Source: Norana najaformis (lineage: Eukaryota > Annelida > Clitellata > Crassiclitellata > Hormogastridae). From it: DNA of 64,000 nt. The notes under the pieces are model-generated. The model made no database searches and was not told the origin of the DNA. It was given only the letters and a program-made list of their open reading frames with translations. This document shows, in pieces, positions 46,127-56,439 of the stretch (within the stretch, counting starts at the first letter, position 1; each line of letters begins with the position of its first letter). The stretch lies in NCBI GenBank assembly GCA_964023275.1, contig OZ029929.1, forward strand, positions 4,671,381-4,735,380. Reading direction: 5' to 3'. A program made the translations under genes and the position numbers.

Positions 46127-47542
46127 CTAGGTATGTGAACGGTATGTGAGGGTGTAGGGGAATGGGACAATTGACGGATGGACAAACGGCCTGGGTGAAA
46201 TCCTTCCGGGGAGGGAGTTGCAGGGGGATGACGCCGTGGGAAGGCCCTGGAAGTGGGGCAGATAGGGAAAGGGTGAAGAGAAGTAGCCCCCGGAGTCGTC
46301 GGTTGAGCAGTGAAGTGGATCCGAAAGGTATCTGGACAGGTGAGTGCGCGGTGACTGTGAGTACGACTGGGTACAGAAGGGACTTGGGGAGACCTGGTCG
46401 ACGTTCGAGGTCAAGGGCTTGCAGAAGGGATCCTGAGGGTTCAGCTGACGCCCGGGCGACTGCTGCCTCAGGGAGTACTGGTCATGAGCACGGGGGCCTC
46501 TTTCCAGGTCGTCGAAGCCCGACAGGTGTTCGCTGGGGTAGGCGAAATGAGTCGGACTGCAGGACCCGGACGCGGAGGAATCGGGAGAGATGGCGTCAAT
46601 CATCTGAGACACGGATCTGGGGTTCGCAAGGACCCGGTGGGCCGACGACTGAACTGCTTCCGGACTGACAGGATCCACCTTCAGCTGGACGTCCTGCCTC
46701 GAAGCAGAAGACGGTACTATGTAGGGGTTAGTGCTGGCACCCGTCGACGGGTCTTGTCGATAGGGAGTCAGGTGCAGGGGTCGGGAAAACGACCCGGGGA
46801 CATCAGACGACGAAGAGGACGACGATTGAGGGTTTCTGCTGGTGGTAGAGTTAGCGTTGGAGCTGGTGCTGATGGTGGTACCGTTGTGAAAGGAGTTTGA
46901 GCTCATCATGGCAACGCCACCGACGCGGCGGAACCCAGCGTCCACGTCGTAGAGCGTCGTCATGGAGTCGACGGCTGCGCGGAACATGGGACTGTTCTTC
47001 TTGAGGCGCTCGAGTCCGGCGCAGTGCAGCTCATCGAGTTTCATCTCCATGTGGCGCAGCAGGTATGCTTCCTTCGTGAAGAACTTGTCGCAGACGGAGC
47101 AGCTGAACAGCTGTATCCGGACGTCTGGGATCGAATCCGGGTGCGTCGCCAGGTGCTTCACGTAGCCGTTCTCGTGGCTGTAGGACTTGCTACAGACGGC
47201 GCACTTGTACGGCTTCTCGCGCCGTTTCAGCTCGTGGGATTCGATGAAGTCGGACAGCGGACGACCGCCGGAGAAGACCCGCCAGTAGTCGGCGTGGTAC
47301 TTGTGGATGTGGTGGAAAAACCGGATCTCGTCGTCACAGTGCTTCTCGCAGACCTGGCACGTCAGGTCGTGAGGACGGGCCAGGTTCGAAGGCAGCTGCA
47401 ATCCGTGGGAAACAGAGTAGATAAAACATTTTATCATATATTATAATACTACTGCTGTTATTATTATTATTATTATTGCTATCTAAATTATGATTATTAT
47501 TAAATTATTATTATTATTATTTATTATTATTATTATTATTAT

Positions 47543-47584
<42 letters not shown>

Positions 47585-50500
47585 TTTATCATTATCATAT
47601 ACATGGCATAGATGTAGAAACTGTTTTTAATTTTTTTTCTTAAAATTCACTTTTTTATTATAAATATTCGATAACATTGTTTATTATTTGGTTATTGGAA
47701 CATTTTAAATTGTTTGCAGGGGAAAATTTATGACTCAAAACTAACTAGACAATTTTTCATTTTATTTTGTATTTCATATCGTTTTGTTGCTCCTGTCGTA
47801 ATCGTCATCGTAATAGTAAACTCGAGATTTCTACAACGCCCAACGAAAGCTAAGTCGAGGGAACCAGCTTATTCACAGACGCTCAGTCAAAACAAAATCG
47901 ACAGGCAAGGAGCGTTCGGTTCCAGGTCAAGAGTCAGGCAGGCAGACAGTCAGACAGTTATGGTCGGTGGTGTTTGGAATTGGTTTCTGTGGTTGTCCGT
48001 TATTAGAAAGAAGCAAGACACCTTCAGAGCAGCCTAATATGGCTTTGTTGCATTACTGAGTCGGCCACCAACGCTTCTTGTAACAAACGAGCAGGTGTAG
48101 TCATGAACTCTGCACTTATTTAACACCCTGCTGTCAAGAAACTTATTCGCAGATCCTTACATTATAATTTAATTATGGGCAAGACAAGTAGAGACAGGAT
48201 CCGCAATGGGATGATACGTAAAGAACTGGGGCAGCGAGAAGATATGGTGGAAAGGATAAGGAGGAAAAGACTAACATGGTTCGGACACGTGTCGAGGATT
48301 GAGAACGACCGACTACCGGCGAGGGCACTTTACCATCATGTAGAGGGAACAAGGAGCCAGAGGAGGCAGATAAAGACCTGGATGGACAACATAAAGGAAG
48401 ACCTGCATTCAAGGGGAGTGGACATCACAGCAGCCGTGGGGCTAGCGATGGACAGAACAGCGTGGAGGCATTTCGTTCAGACCTCATCGTCGGCTGTAGC
48501 CTGACGGACGAGAGAAAAGAAGAAGACATTATAATTTCTCCATGGAGAAATTAAGTACATAGTACTACGTAGTGTTCGGTGCCTTTGAATGCTTTACAAG
48601 AGGCGCTATAAGATTTCCGAAGCACATGAAGATGGTACCTGATTGACGGTAGATGACGCCAGCGATGGGGTCGATAAATTACGGGATAAGGGATAGGACT
48701 TCAGATGAAGGATATTGTGTCCCTTCAGATGTTGCTGTAGGCTCGACAGTTGTCGGAATGCTTTTGAACAACTCTCTACTGTGCACCTGTAGGGTCTTTC
48801 GCCTGCAACAAAAGGCGAATTTCATTTGTTGACGAATCGTTTGCCGGCAACAAAATGGCCGACAAGATGTTCAACATAGCAGGGTCAGTTGTTTGTAGGG
48901 TAATCCGCCATTAGCAAACAGGCGTGTTTTATTTCTTGTATGCCAGTTCGTCTGCGGCTGCATGACGGGTTTCTTTCGTGTAGGGTCGTTCACTTGCAAC
49001 AAAGTGGCCGACACGGCGTTTAATAAGGCAGTGCTACGTGGCTTGGGCAAGTTTATCCACAAGAAAAATGGCCGGCACAGCGTTCAACAAAGGCAAGTTT
49101 TTTTATTCGTGTAGGGAAATTCGTATAGAGCACTAAAATGGCGGACTAGATACACTTTTCACCAGCAGTTAAAACCGTTCACTTTCGCGGAGCTGGACCG
49201 AGAACGCCTTTGGGTATACTACTTGAATAGGCGCTATATAAATGTTCTGAATGACTGAATGAATGAAAGAAGACGGCAGCGTGGCGTAAATTATTTCTTT
49301 TGAAAAACCGGGAAGCCCAATAAACTCTTTCTTTAGGCTTAACAGACACATCAATCGATCACTGGAAGCGATGATCATCCGTCCTCAAAGAAGGATAAAG
49401 CCAATGGCTAAGCATCCATTTGTAAGCAAGGGATGGCTGATAGGCCGTTTACCTGTAGGGAGTGCGTCAGCCGATTGCAGACGAGTCCGGCTTTCACCTC
49501 AGCTCCAGAGATTCGAATCCCGGTGCGTCATATGGGCCTACTATGGACAATTCTCTTCTGCCCACATTCACACATCGAAAGTACAGTATGATGTATGGAA
49601 ACATGTGTGTATGTACGCCTAGACGTACGTGTGTGTGTATGAATTTATGTGCGTACCATGTGTATGTATGTATGTCACGTGTTTGTTCATATAATCGCAC
49701 GTCAGAATCTCAACTGTCACCTTGAGAATTCCAACATGTATGAATCTCACATGTGTTAATCTCATCTATATTAATCTCACCTGTATTAATCTCACATGTG
49801 TTAATCTCGCCTGTATTAATCTCATCTGTGTTAATCTCACCTGTATGAATCTCACCTGTGTTAATCTCACTTGTATTAATCTCACCTATTTTAATCTCAC
49901 CTGTGTTAATCTCACCTGTGTTGATCTCACCTGCATTAATCTCACCTGTATGAATGCGCTGGTGCTGTTGCACGTGAGAGAGCTGTTTGAATGCTTTGTC
50001 GCAGAACCTGCACAGGTATTTGCGGACGTTCGTATGCACGAGAAGATGCTGGGCGAGCTGCTGAGACGAGGGAAACGACTTGAAGCACTTGATGCACTTG
50101 TGACCTTTGTCCTCCAGACGATGCACGTCCTTCGAGTGATGCTGCATGTCCGACTTACTCTGGAACTCCTAAAATGGTTCCGGAAGAATTCCACGGTAAG
50201 TAAGATAAAGTATACTTTACTATGGTTATACCATCTTAAAGTAAAGGTATGAATGTTACGGAAAGTAAGGGAACTCGAGTAGAAGTGTGGTAATGTAATG
50301 CGTGGTAAGGTATGGTACGTAAAGTATGTGAGTCAAACTGTCAAAGCGAGGTAAAATGAGGTAAGGAAGGAAAGATAAGGTGAGGTAAGGAAGGAAAGAT
50401 AGGTGAGGTAAAGAAAAGTAAGGTAATGCAAGGTAAGGAAGGAAAGATAAGGTGAGGTAAGGAAGGAAAGATAGGGTGAGGTAAAGAAAAGTAAGGTAAT

Positions 50501-53500
50501 GCAAGGTAAGGAAGGAAAGATAAGGTGAGGTAAGGAAGGAAAGATAGGGTGAGGTAAAGAAAAGTAAGGTAATGCAAGGTAAGGAAGGAAAGATAAGGTG
50601 AGGTAAGGAAGGAAAGATAGGGTGAGGTAAAGAAAAGTAAGGTAATGCAAGGTAAGGAAGGAAATATAAGGTGAGGTAAGGAAGGAAAGATAGGGTGAGG
50701 TAAAGAAAAGTAAGGTAATGCAAGGTAAGGAAGGAAAGATAAGGTGAGGTAAGGAAGGAAAGATAGGGTGAGGTAAAGAAAAGTAAGGTAATGCAAGGTA
50801 AGGAAGGAAAGATAGGGTGAGGTAAGGAAGGAAAGATAGGGTGAGGTAAAGAAAAGTAAGGTAATGCAAGGTAAGGAAGGAAAGATAAGGTGAGGCAAGG
50901 AAGGAAAGATAGGATGAGGTAAGGAAGGAAAGATAGGATGAGGTAAGGAAGGAAAGATAAGGTGAGGTAAGGAAGGAAAGATAGGGTGAGGTAAAGAAAA
51001 GTAAGGTAATGCAAGGTAAGGAAGGAAAGATAAGGTGAGGTAAGGAAGGAAAGATAGGATGAGGTAAAGAAAAGTAAGGTAATGCAAGGTAAGGAAGGAA
51101 AGATAAGGTGAGGTAAGGAAGGAAAGATAGGGTGAGGTAAAGAAAAGTAAGGTAATGCAAGGTAAGGAAGGAAAGATAAGGTGAGGTAAGGAAGGAAAGA
51201 TAGGGTGAGGTAAAGAAAAGTAAGGTAATGCAAGGTAAGGAAGGAAAGATAAGGTGAGGTAAGGAAGGAAAGATAGGGTGAGGTAAAGAAAAGTAAGGTA
51301 ATGCAAGGTAAGGAAGGAAAGATAAGGTGAGGCAAGGAAGGAAAGATAGGATGAGGTAAGGAAGGAAAGATAGGATGAGGTAAGGAAGGAAAGATAAGGT
51401 GAGGTAAGGAAGGAAAGATAGGGTGAGGTAAAGAAAAGTAAGGTAATGCAAGGTAAGGAAGGAAAGATAAGGTGAGGTAAGGAAGGAAAGATAGGATGAG
51501 GTAAAGAAAAGTAAGGTAATGCAAGGTAAGGAAGGAAAGATAAGGTGAGGTAAGGAAGGAAAGATAGGGTGAGGTAAAGAAAGGTAAGGTAATGGAAGGT
51601 AAGGAAGACAAATTTGAACTAAATAAGGTCAGAAAAGTAAGGCCAAGGTAAAGAAGGTGAGGTAAGGAAGGAAAGATAAGGTGAGGCAAGGAAGGCAAGA
51701 TAAGGTGAGGTAAGAAAGGAAAGATAAGGTGAGGTAAAGAAGGAAAGACAGGGTGAGGTAAGGAAGGAAAGATAGGATGAGGTAAGAAAGGAAAGATAAG
51801 GTGAGGTAAGGTAGGAAAGATAGGGTGAGGTAAAGAAAAGTAAGGTAATGGGAGGTAAGGAAGACAAAGTTGAACTAAAAAGCCAGAAAAGTAAGGCGAA
51901 GGTAAAGAAGGTGGCAAGGTATGGTAGCATAGAGTACGGTAAAAGTAAGGAAGGTATGCATGTAGGTGATACTCATACGACCAGTACAAAAGGGGCGCAT
52001 CTGCCAGGTCCGTCACGTGACCCCACAGTCACCGTAGGATCAGCACTCGCTTAAAAAGGACATAATGATGATGACGACGACGACGACTGTCTCTTTTCCT
52101 CGTATTCAACCTCTCAGGTGGCCATCGAAAACAACCTCCTCCTTCTCCCACTCCTCTCACTTCTCTCCTCTCCCTCCTTCACTCACTTCTTCTCTCCCTC
52201 ATCCTCTTCTTTCTCCTCTTCCTTCTTTTTTTCCTCTCCACTTCTTTCACAGCCTTCTCTTCCTCCTCCTCCTTTTCTCCTTCTCTTCCTTCCCTTCCTC
52301 CCCGTCTTCATCTTCCTCCTCATCTTCCTCCTCATCTTTTCATCTCCTAATCTTCATCCTACTCTCTTTCCTCTTTTCCCTCCTCCTCAGCTTTCTTCTT
52401 CTCCCTCTTCCTCCACTTTCTCTTCCTCCTTCTCCTTTTCTTCTTCTTCCTCCTCCTCCTTCTTCTCCTTCTCACCATCTCTCCTCCTCTTCCTCCTCTC
52501 CTTCCCCTCCTCGTCTTTTCCTTCCTCCTCCATCTAACCCGACGAGGACGAGCTCAGTGATTTTGCAGAGTCGTCGTGGCTCAGACGAACCGTAGATGAC
52601 GCCACCATACGGTTTAGTAGGTGCTTAAGAAATGGCTCCACATCATCGGAGCCGAATCAATCAACGGAGCCGAATCAATCAACGCAACCGAATCAATCAA
52701 CGCAACCGAATCAATCAACGGAGCCGAATCAATAAACGGAGCCGAATCAATCAACGGAGCCGTGCGGTGACATCGTTTGACCAGCAGGCAAACAAATAAC
52801 TCGCGCGTTGCACTGGTTGGGATTATAAAACAGTCGTGCAAAAGAATTGCAGAGAAGATGACTTGTGGAGAGGGAGGAGAGGGGCAGAGGAGTGGTGGAA
52901 AGGCAGAAGACTAATTAGGGGCCAAGAAGGGTCGGCATTCTGCAAACCGCAACAAGGGTCAAGTGCAGTTCTGCTTTCATCGTGAATAATGCAGTGACCT
53001 GACTCTATTCGGTATCATGTGATTGTGACTCTTTGGAAAATACGAGATCTCACCTGTATGAATCTCACCTATTTTAATCTCACCTGTGTTAATCTCACCT
53101 GCATTAATCTCATCCGTATGAATGCGCTGGTGCTGGTGGTGAGACAGCTGCAGGGTGAGCTTTATTCTGAGAAGGATGGCCGATATGTAGTTTATGTAAA
53201 TGCTTTATCTTGTGACATAATCTAATCTAATCTAATTTAATCTAATCTAATCTAGTATGGTGGTCGTGGTCTGTGACTCCATTCCAGTTCTACACCCAGG
53301 GCCACCCGAATCATTGTCCCTTCTACTTTCGACTTACAGAACCTCTCGGTACCATCTCTGCCCGTAGAGCTAGAGTCCAAGGAAGGTTCAACATCGGTCG
53401 CTTCCATAAGGGAGGCAACACTGTAAGGCTCTGCCTCGAGCTATGAGTGACCAATAAGACTAATAAGCCTAATAATAAGCCTAATAACAAGCCGAATAAT

Positions 53501-54423
53501 AAGTCTAATAATAAGCCTAATAAACCTAATAATAATAATCAGAATCAGAATCAGCCGATACCTCAGACGAGCTAGTGAATACCGCACTGAATGCACGGAT
53601 GGTCTTCACGGGTGCAGAACCACCAACTGGATCAGCAGCTCATCGACAAAGGGAATGGGACAGTCGCTGGACAAGCAAGGCGTCGGCGAGCCTACATGAG
53701 TCTGCGAACAACCCACTAGACCGCGCTCGTCTCTTGGCCTCTCAAGCACCACACTCTGGAGATTGGATGCTGGCTCCTCCAGTAACCGCATTGGGACTCC
53801 GTTTCTCGGATGAGGTGATACGGACCGCGGTTGGAATGCGACTGGTAACCACACTGTGCGAGCCACATCTGTGTCACTGTGGCGAAAGAGTCGACGCCAG
53901 AGGACTTCACGGTCTGGTCTGCAGAAAGAGTGCTGGCAGACAACAACGCCATAACATGCTCAACGACATTATATGGAGAGCGCTTGCCAGAGCGAACATC
54001 CCTGCTCAGAAAGAACCGTTGGGACTCACCAGGGAAGATGGCAAACGATCGGATGGCGTGACTCTTATCCCGTGGTCTCGCGGAAGGTGTCTCACATGGG
54101 ATGTGACAGTTTCTGACACATTTGCAGCGTCACATCTAGGACTGACTTCAACCGGACCAAGTGAAGCTGCAAACCGGGCAGTCTCAGCCAAAAGGCTAAA
54201 ATACGCCACTATAGCCCAAACCCACTCTTTTGTGGCGGTCGCACTGGAGACCAGCGGCGCATGGAGTACGGAAGGATTGGATTTTGTGTGGGAGTTAGGA
54301 CGAAGGATGACAATGACAACCCACGATCCACTGGAGACCAGCTACCTGCTCCGAAGACTCTCAGTGGCTGTCCAGCGTGGGAACGCCATCTGCTTCTCCG
54401 GAACTCTACTACGAACATATAGG

Positions 54424-54479
<56 letters not shown>

Positions 54480-54572
54480 AATAATAATAATAATAATAAT
54501 AACAACAACAACAACACCTTACCTACGTCTACATCTCGCTCTATTCGGTCTTGGAATTGCAGTTTCCGCTTC

Positions 54573-54618
<46 letters not shown>

Positions 54619-54961
54619 GTATGATAGACTGATACCTGATCGCACATGCGGCAATGGTAGGACTTGATTCGGCTGATGGGAGGATCGTTGAGCGCAGCCC
54701 CCGTCGCTGAGCTGCCCCCGCTGCTCGTTATGCGTGCCAGGGGAGATGAACTGCGGTCGATCGAACCCCGATGGGGCGGCCCAGGAGTCAGTGCTGGTGG
54801 TCCGCCGGGAGGGTACACGGTCCCCGTTGACCGGTTCGAGGCGAGATCGTCCGGCTGATGAGCAAAGATGCCCGGAGACTGGCAAGAGATTCGGCTGCTG
54901 AGAATGCCCCCGTTGCCATGGTGATTGTCCAGTGATGACGCAGTCTGGCCAGCTGTAGGCC
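46127..54961 (-). CDS. Multi-C2H2 zinc-finger transcription factor, ZNF362/384/rotund-like (5' partial)
   Basis: Four exons: 54961-54636, 50168-49946, 48802-48639 and 47395-46127, with introns of phase 0, 1 and 0 and GT-AG ends. About 660 residues are visible. A Ser/Gly/Pro-rich stretch leads to finger 1 (CRMC, split by intron, ending HHSKDVH), finger 2 (CIKC...HLLVH), finger 3 (CRFC...HQRIH), linker HTG-ERPY, finger 4 (C-x4-C, CTVESC), finger 5 (CQVC...HKYH), finger 6 (CAVC...HLATH) and finger 7 (CSVC, second His displaced). A Ser/Pro-rich tail of about 330 residues follows. The order, the C-x4-C fourth finger and blocks such as SKSxMQ, LAQHL and FxQLSHxQQH recall ZNF362/ZNF384/rotund nuclear regulators. 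Exon 54961 begins with two bases of a split codon, so upstream exons exist. Confidence 0.78.
47455..47590. repeat. ATT and ATC microsatellite in zinc-finger intron
   Basis: TTA/ATT run followed by about 15 ATC units, in the intron between the last two known exons. Confidence 0.93.
47795..47955 (-). mobile_element. SINE-A copy in zinc-finger intron
   Basis: AATCGTCATCGTAATAG, CTCGAGATTTCTACAACGCC, CCAACGAAAGCTAAGTCG and CGTTCGGTTCCAGGTC follow the family order. Confidence 0.8.
48160..48530 (+). pseudogene. 5'-truncated LINE C-terminus
   Basis: A frame from 48175 to 48504 encodes the end of an endonuclease-RT protein: KRLTWFGHVSRIENDRLP, ALYHHVEGTRSQRRQIKTW, then DNIKEDLHSRGVD and DRTAWRHF. 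These match the conserved C-terminal boxes of that LINE group. It is antisense in a zinc-finger intron. The fragment is intact over 109 codons but lacks RT. Confidence 0.75.
48830..49145 (-). repeat. Degenerate repeats of the exon-3 splice acceptor
   Basis: Read on the minus strand, GTTGCAGGCGAAAGACCC at the real acceptor (exon from 48802) is echoed near 49000 as GTTGCAAGTGAACGACCC. Weaker CGGCCATTTTGTTG-like copies lie near 48845, 48905, 49065 and 49120. Spacing is irregular, about 50-100 bp. Confidence 0.6.
49735..49945 (-). repeat. 15-bp array of splice donors after zinc-finger exon 49946-50168
   Basis: On the minus strand the unit is ACAGGTGAGATTAAT, about 15 copies, beginning at the exon's own donor ACAG|GTGAG. 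About eight copies keep a clean AG|GTGAG donor (exon ends would be 49946, 49931, 49916, 49901, 49886, 49856, 49841 and 49781). Others have GATGAG, GGCGAG, ATGTGAG or AAGTGAG. The period equals five codons, so all donors share phase 1. Confidence 0.9.
50340..51860. repeat. 73-bp higher-order minisatellite in zinc-finger intron
   Basis: The plus strand is purine-rich with internal GGTAAGGAAGGAAAGATA and GGTGAGGTAAAGAAAAGTA units assembled into a 73-bp period; GGTGAGGTAAAG starts at 50402, 50475 and 50548. The pattern drifts after about 51580, where a non-repeat block (AAGACAAATTTGAACTAAA) appears twice. The long minus-strand frames, up to 586 codons of Leu/Phe/Pro/Ser, are repeat translations. 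Confidence 0.96.
52130..52540. repeat. TCC-rich polypyrimidine tract
   Basis: About 400 bp of almost pure C/T on the plus strand made of TCC, TTC and CTC units, inside the zinc-finger intron. Ser/Leu/Pro frames are artefacts. Confidence 0.93.
52645..52765. repeat. 18-bp minisatellite, about seven units
   Basis: Unit GAGCCGAATCAATCAACG, with two units reading CAACCG. In zinc-finger intron. Confidence 0.93.
53041..53160 (-). pseudogene. Duplicated end of zinc-finger exon plus donor repeats
   Basis: On the minus strand it encodes LQLSHHQHQRIHT, matching the end of exon 50168-49946 (KQLSHVQQHQRIHT). It is followed by the same 15-bp repeats. The first donor is mutated (CGGATGAG instead of CAGGTGAG), while later units keep CAGGTGAG or TAGGTGAG. 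The first part of the exon is missing, so this is a partial duplicate in the upstream intron. Confidence 0.75.
53217..53545. repeat. TAATC and AATAAGCCT minisatellites
   Basis: TAATC pentamers at 53217-53256 may be a reversed SINE tail. AATAAGCCTAAT-type units recur at 53452-53535. Confidence 0.8.
53575..54425 (+). pseudogene. LINE 3' part: zinc knuckle and restriction-like endonuclease domain
   Basis: One frame of about 285 codons before the ATG repeat tail. It contains RLLASQAPHSGDWMLAPPV, GLRFSDEVIRTAVGMRL, then a Cys/His knuckle CHCGERVDARGLHGLVC, RHNMLNDIIWRALARANIP, KRSDGVTLIPWSRGRCLTWD (a PD-(D/E)XK-like Asp...WD arrangement) and LDFVWELGRRMTM. This architecture is typical of the C-terminus of site-specific-type non-LTR retrotransposons with a restriction-like endonuclease. 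The RT part is absent, so the copy is 5'-truncated. It lies antisense in the zinc-finger intron, ending about 210 bp from the exon at 54636. The clade is uncertain. Confidence 0.7.
54427..54620. repeat. ATG, AAT and AAC trinucleotide tracts
   Basis: About 17 ATG units directly follow the LINE fragment (probably its 3' tail), then AAT/AAC. A second AAT run at 54573-54618 abuts the donor of the zinc-finger exon. Confidence 0.95.
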
Positions 54962-54987
54962 CTGAGGAGATAGAAGGGCTAAGCTAA

Positions 54988-54988
54988 A

Positions 54989-55043
<55 letters not shown>

Positions 55044-55095
55044 CAACAATAATAATGATAATAATAATAATAATACGATTTATATAGCGCCGTGG
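54988..55095 (-). mobile_element. AAT tail and 3' end of a minus-strand retroelement
   Basis: An AAT/AAC run is followed on the plus strand by CGATTTATATAGCGCCGTGG, the reverse of the CGGCGCTATATAAATCG motif. The insertion tail lies just 5' of the zinc-finger exon acceptor at 54961. Confidence 0.7.
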
Positions 55096-56215
55096 TAGGT
55101 ATGTAATGTATGTGTGTATGTAATGTAACGTCTGTTGACAGCATTGTCTGTCTGCTAAAAAAGACACTGTCATAAAGGTAACTAAAATGTCACTTTATCT
55201 GGTAAGGTCAGATGGTATGGTAAGCGGGATGTCTGTTCAATCGATGGTCGCATCTTAGCAAAAACTCATTCAGTCATTTGGATAACCATCCACGTTGATG
55301 TCTGCTGTTTGCAGACATTACCTTTGAGAGTGTGGTTGGAAGCAGTCTACGGGAAAGACTCTGCAACAGTAGCCTAATAGCTGGGGGAAATGCACCACAG
55401 TTGGGGTCGGTCTGAGCCAGTGAGGGTGGAAGGTAACCGTTACCCCTACAAATCGCATCTTAATAGCTGTGATGTAATCTGGTAGGGCTTGCTACCGCAA
55501 GTTAATATAACCGATTTTGCAAGGCCTTAAAGGCTCTATTTTTAGTATCTTCATGCATACATCCATCCATCCATCCATACATACACACACAGATACATAC
55601 ATGCATATATACGTACATACTTAGTTACATATATACATACATACATACATACATACATAAAGAACGGTCAACATTCTGTATTATGCCTTGTGGTATACAA
55701 TACAAGTCCACGACAACAGCTGTGTCTACACTCTTACACCGTATGTCAGATAACAACATACACTAATGCGTAGTACCACTGCACACAGAGAACATTCAGT
55801 GTGGCCAGTTATCTATATGTCCGACTGTACAAAACAGACAAACACTGTCCCTCGATTGCTTGATTTTACCATAGACTGCTGCTCAGCACGATTCCCTGGA
55901 TTACTGGTAATTCTACACCCTCCGAGCAGGCGAAAGCGAGACCCGAAAGGGAGATTAACACCGACATCCGATAACCTGTCTGATATTAGACCACCGCTCA
56001 GGTGTTTCAACCAGACATAATCCATCATCACCGAATCTTGTGACCAATTCCACTGCGCAAAAGCGCAGTCATTTGCAACATCCCAGACAGCCACGTTCAT
56101 TGAACCCATATGGGACCCGCATTGTGCCACTGTTGTCAACTGGTGGCCAGCTACAGTAGTTAGGGGCACGCCCATGAAACGCGGGCGAATCAGGGTTAAT
56201 GCTTTCTAACTAATC
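55096..56215. other. Non-coding stretch
   Basis: CATA/CATC microsatellite at about 55550-55660. Frames at 55766-56175 lack recognisable domains. No exon of the zinc-finger gene was found here. Confidence 0.4.
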
Positions 56216-56272
56216 GTAACCGTAATCGTACTCGTAATTCCGAGATTTCTACAGCGCCCAACGAAAGAAATC
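56216..56272 (-). mobile_element. SINE-A 3' fragment
   Basis: TAACCGTAATCGTACTCG, then CCGAGATTTCTACAGCGCCC and AACGAAAG: only the 3' end of the family, with its tail. Confidence 0.75.
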
Positions 56273-56439
56273 AAATTCTTAGACAAGTTTCATCATGGCT
56301 ACCAAACGTGAATGCAACCTACATCTGACGGAGGATGGTGCTGTGTTGAGCGGATCGTTAGAAGTGGCCTTGTGAAGATTCAGCGCTGAAACCAAACAAA
56401 ATTCCATAAAAATTAATTATTAAAAATAACTAAAAAAAC

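Noticed and set aside
50256-52016. Minus-strand frames of 321-586 codons rich in Leu, Phe, Pro and Ser
   Set aside because: Translations of the 73-bp intronic minisatellite. Several overlapping frames are open at once.
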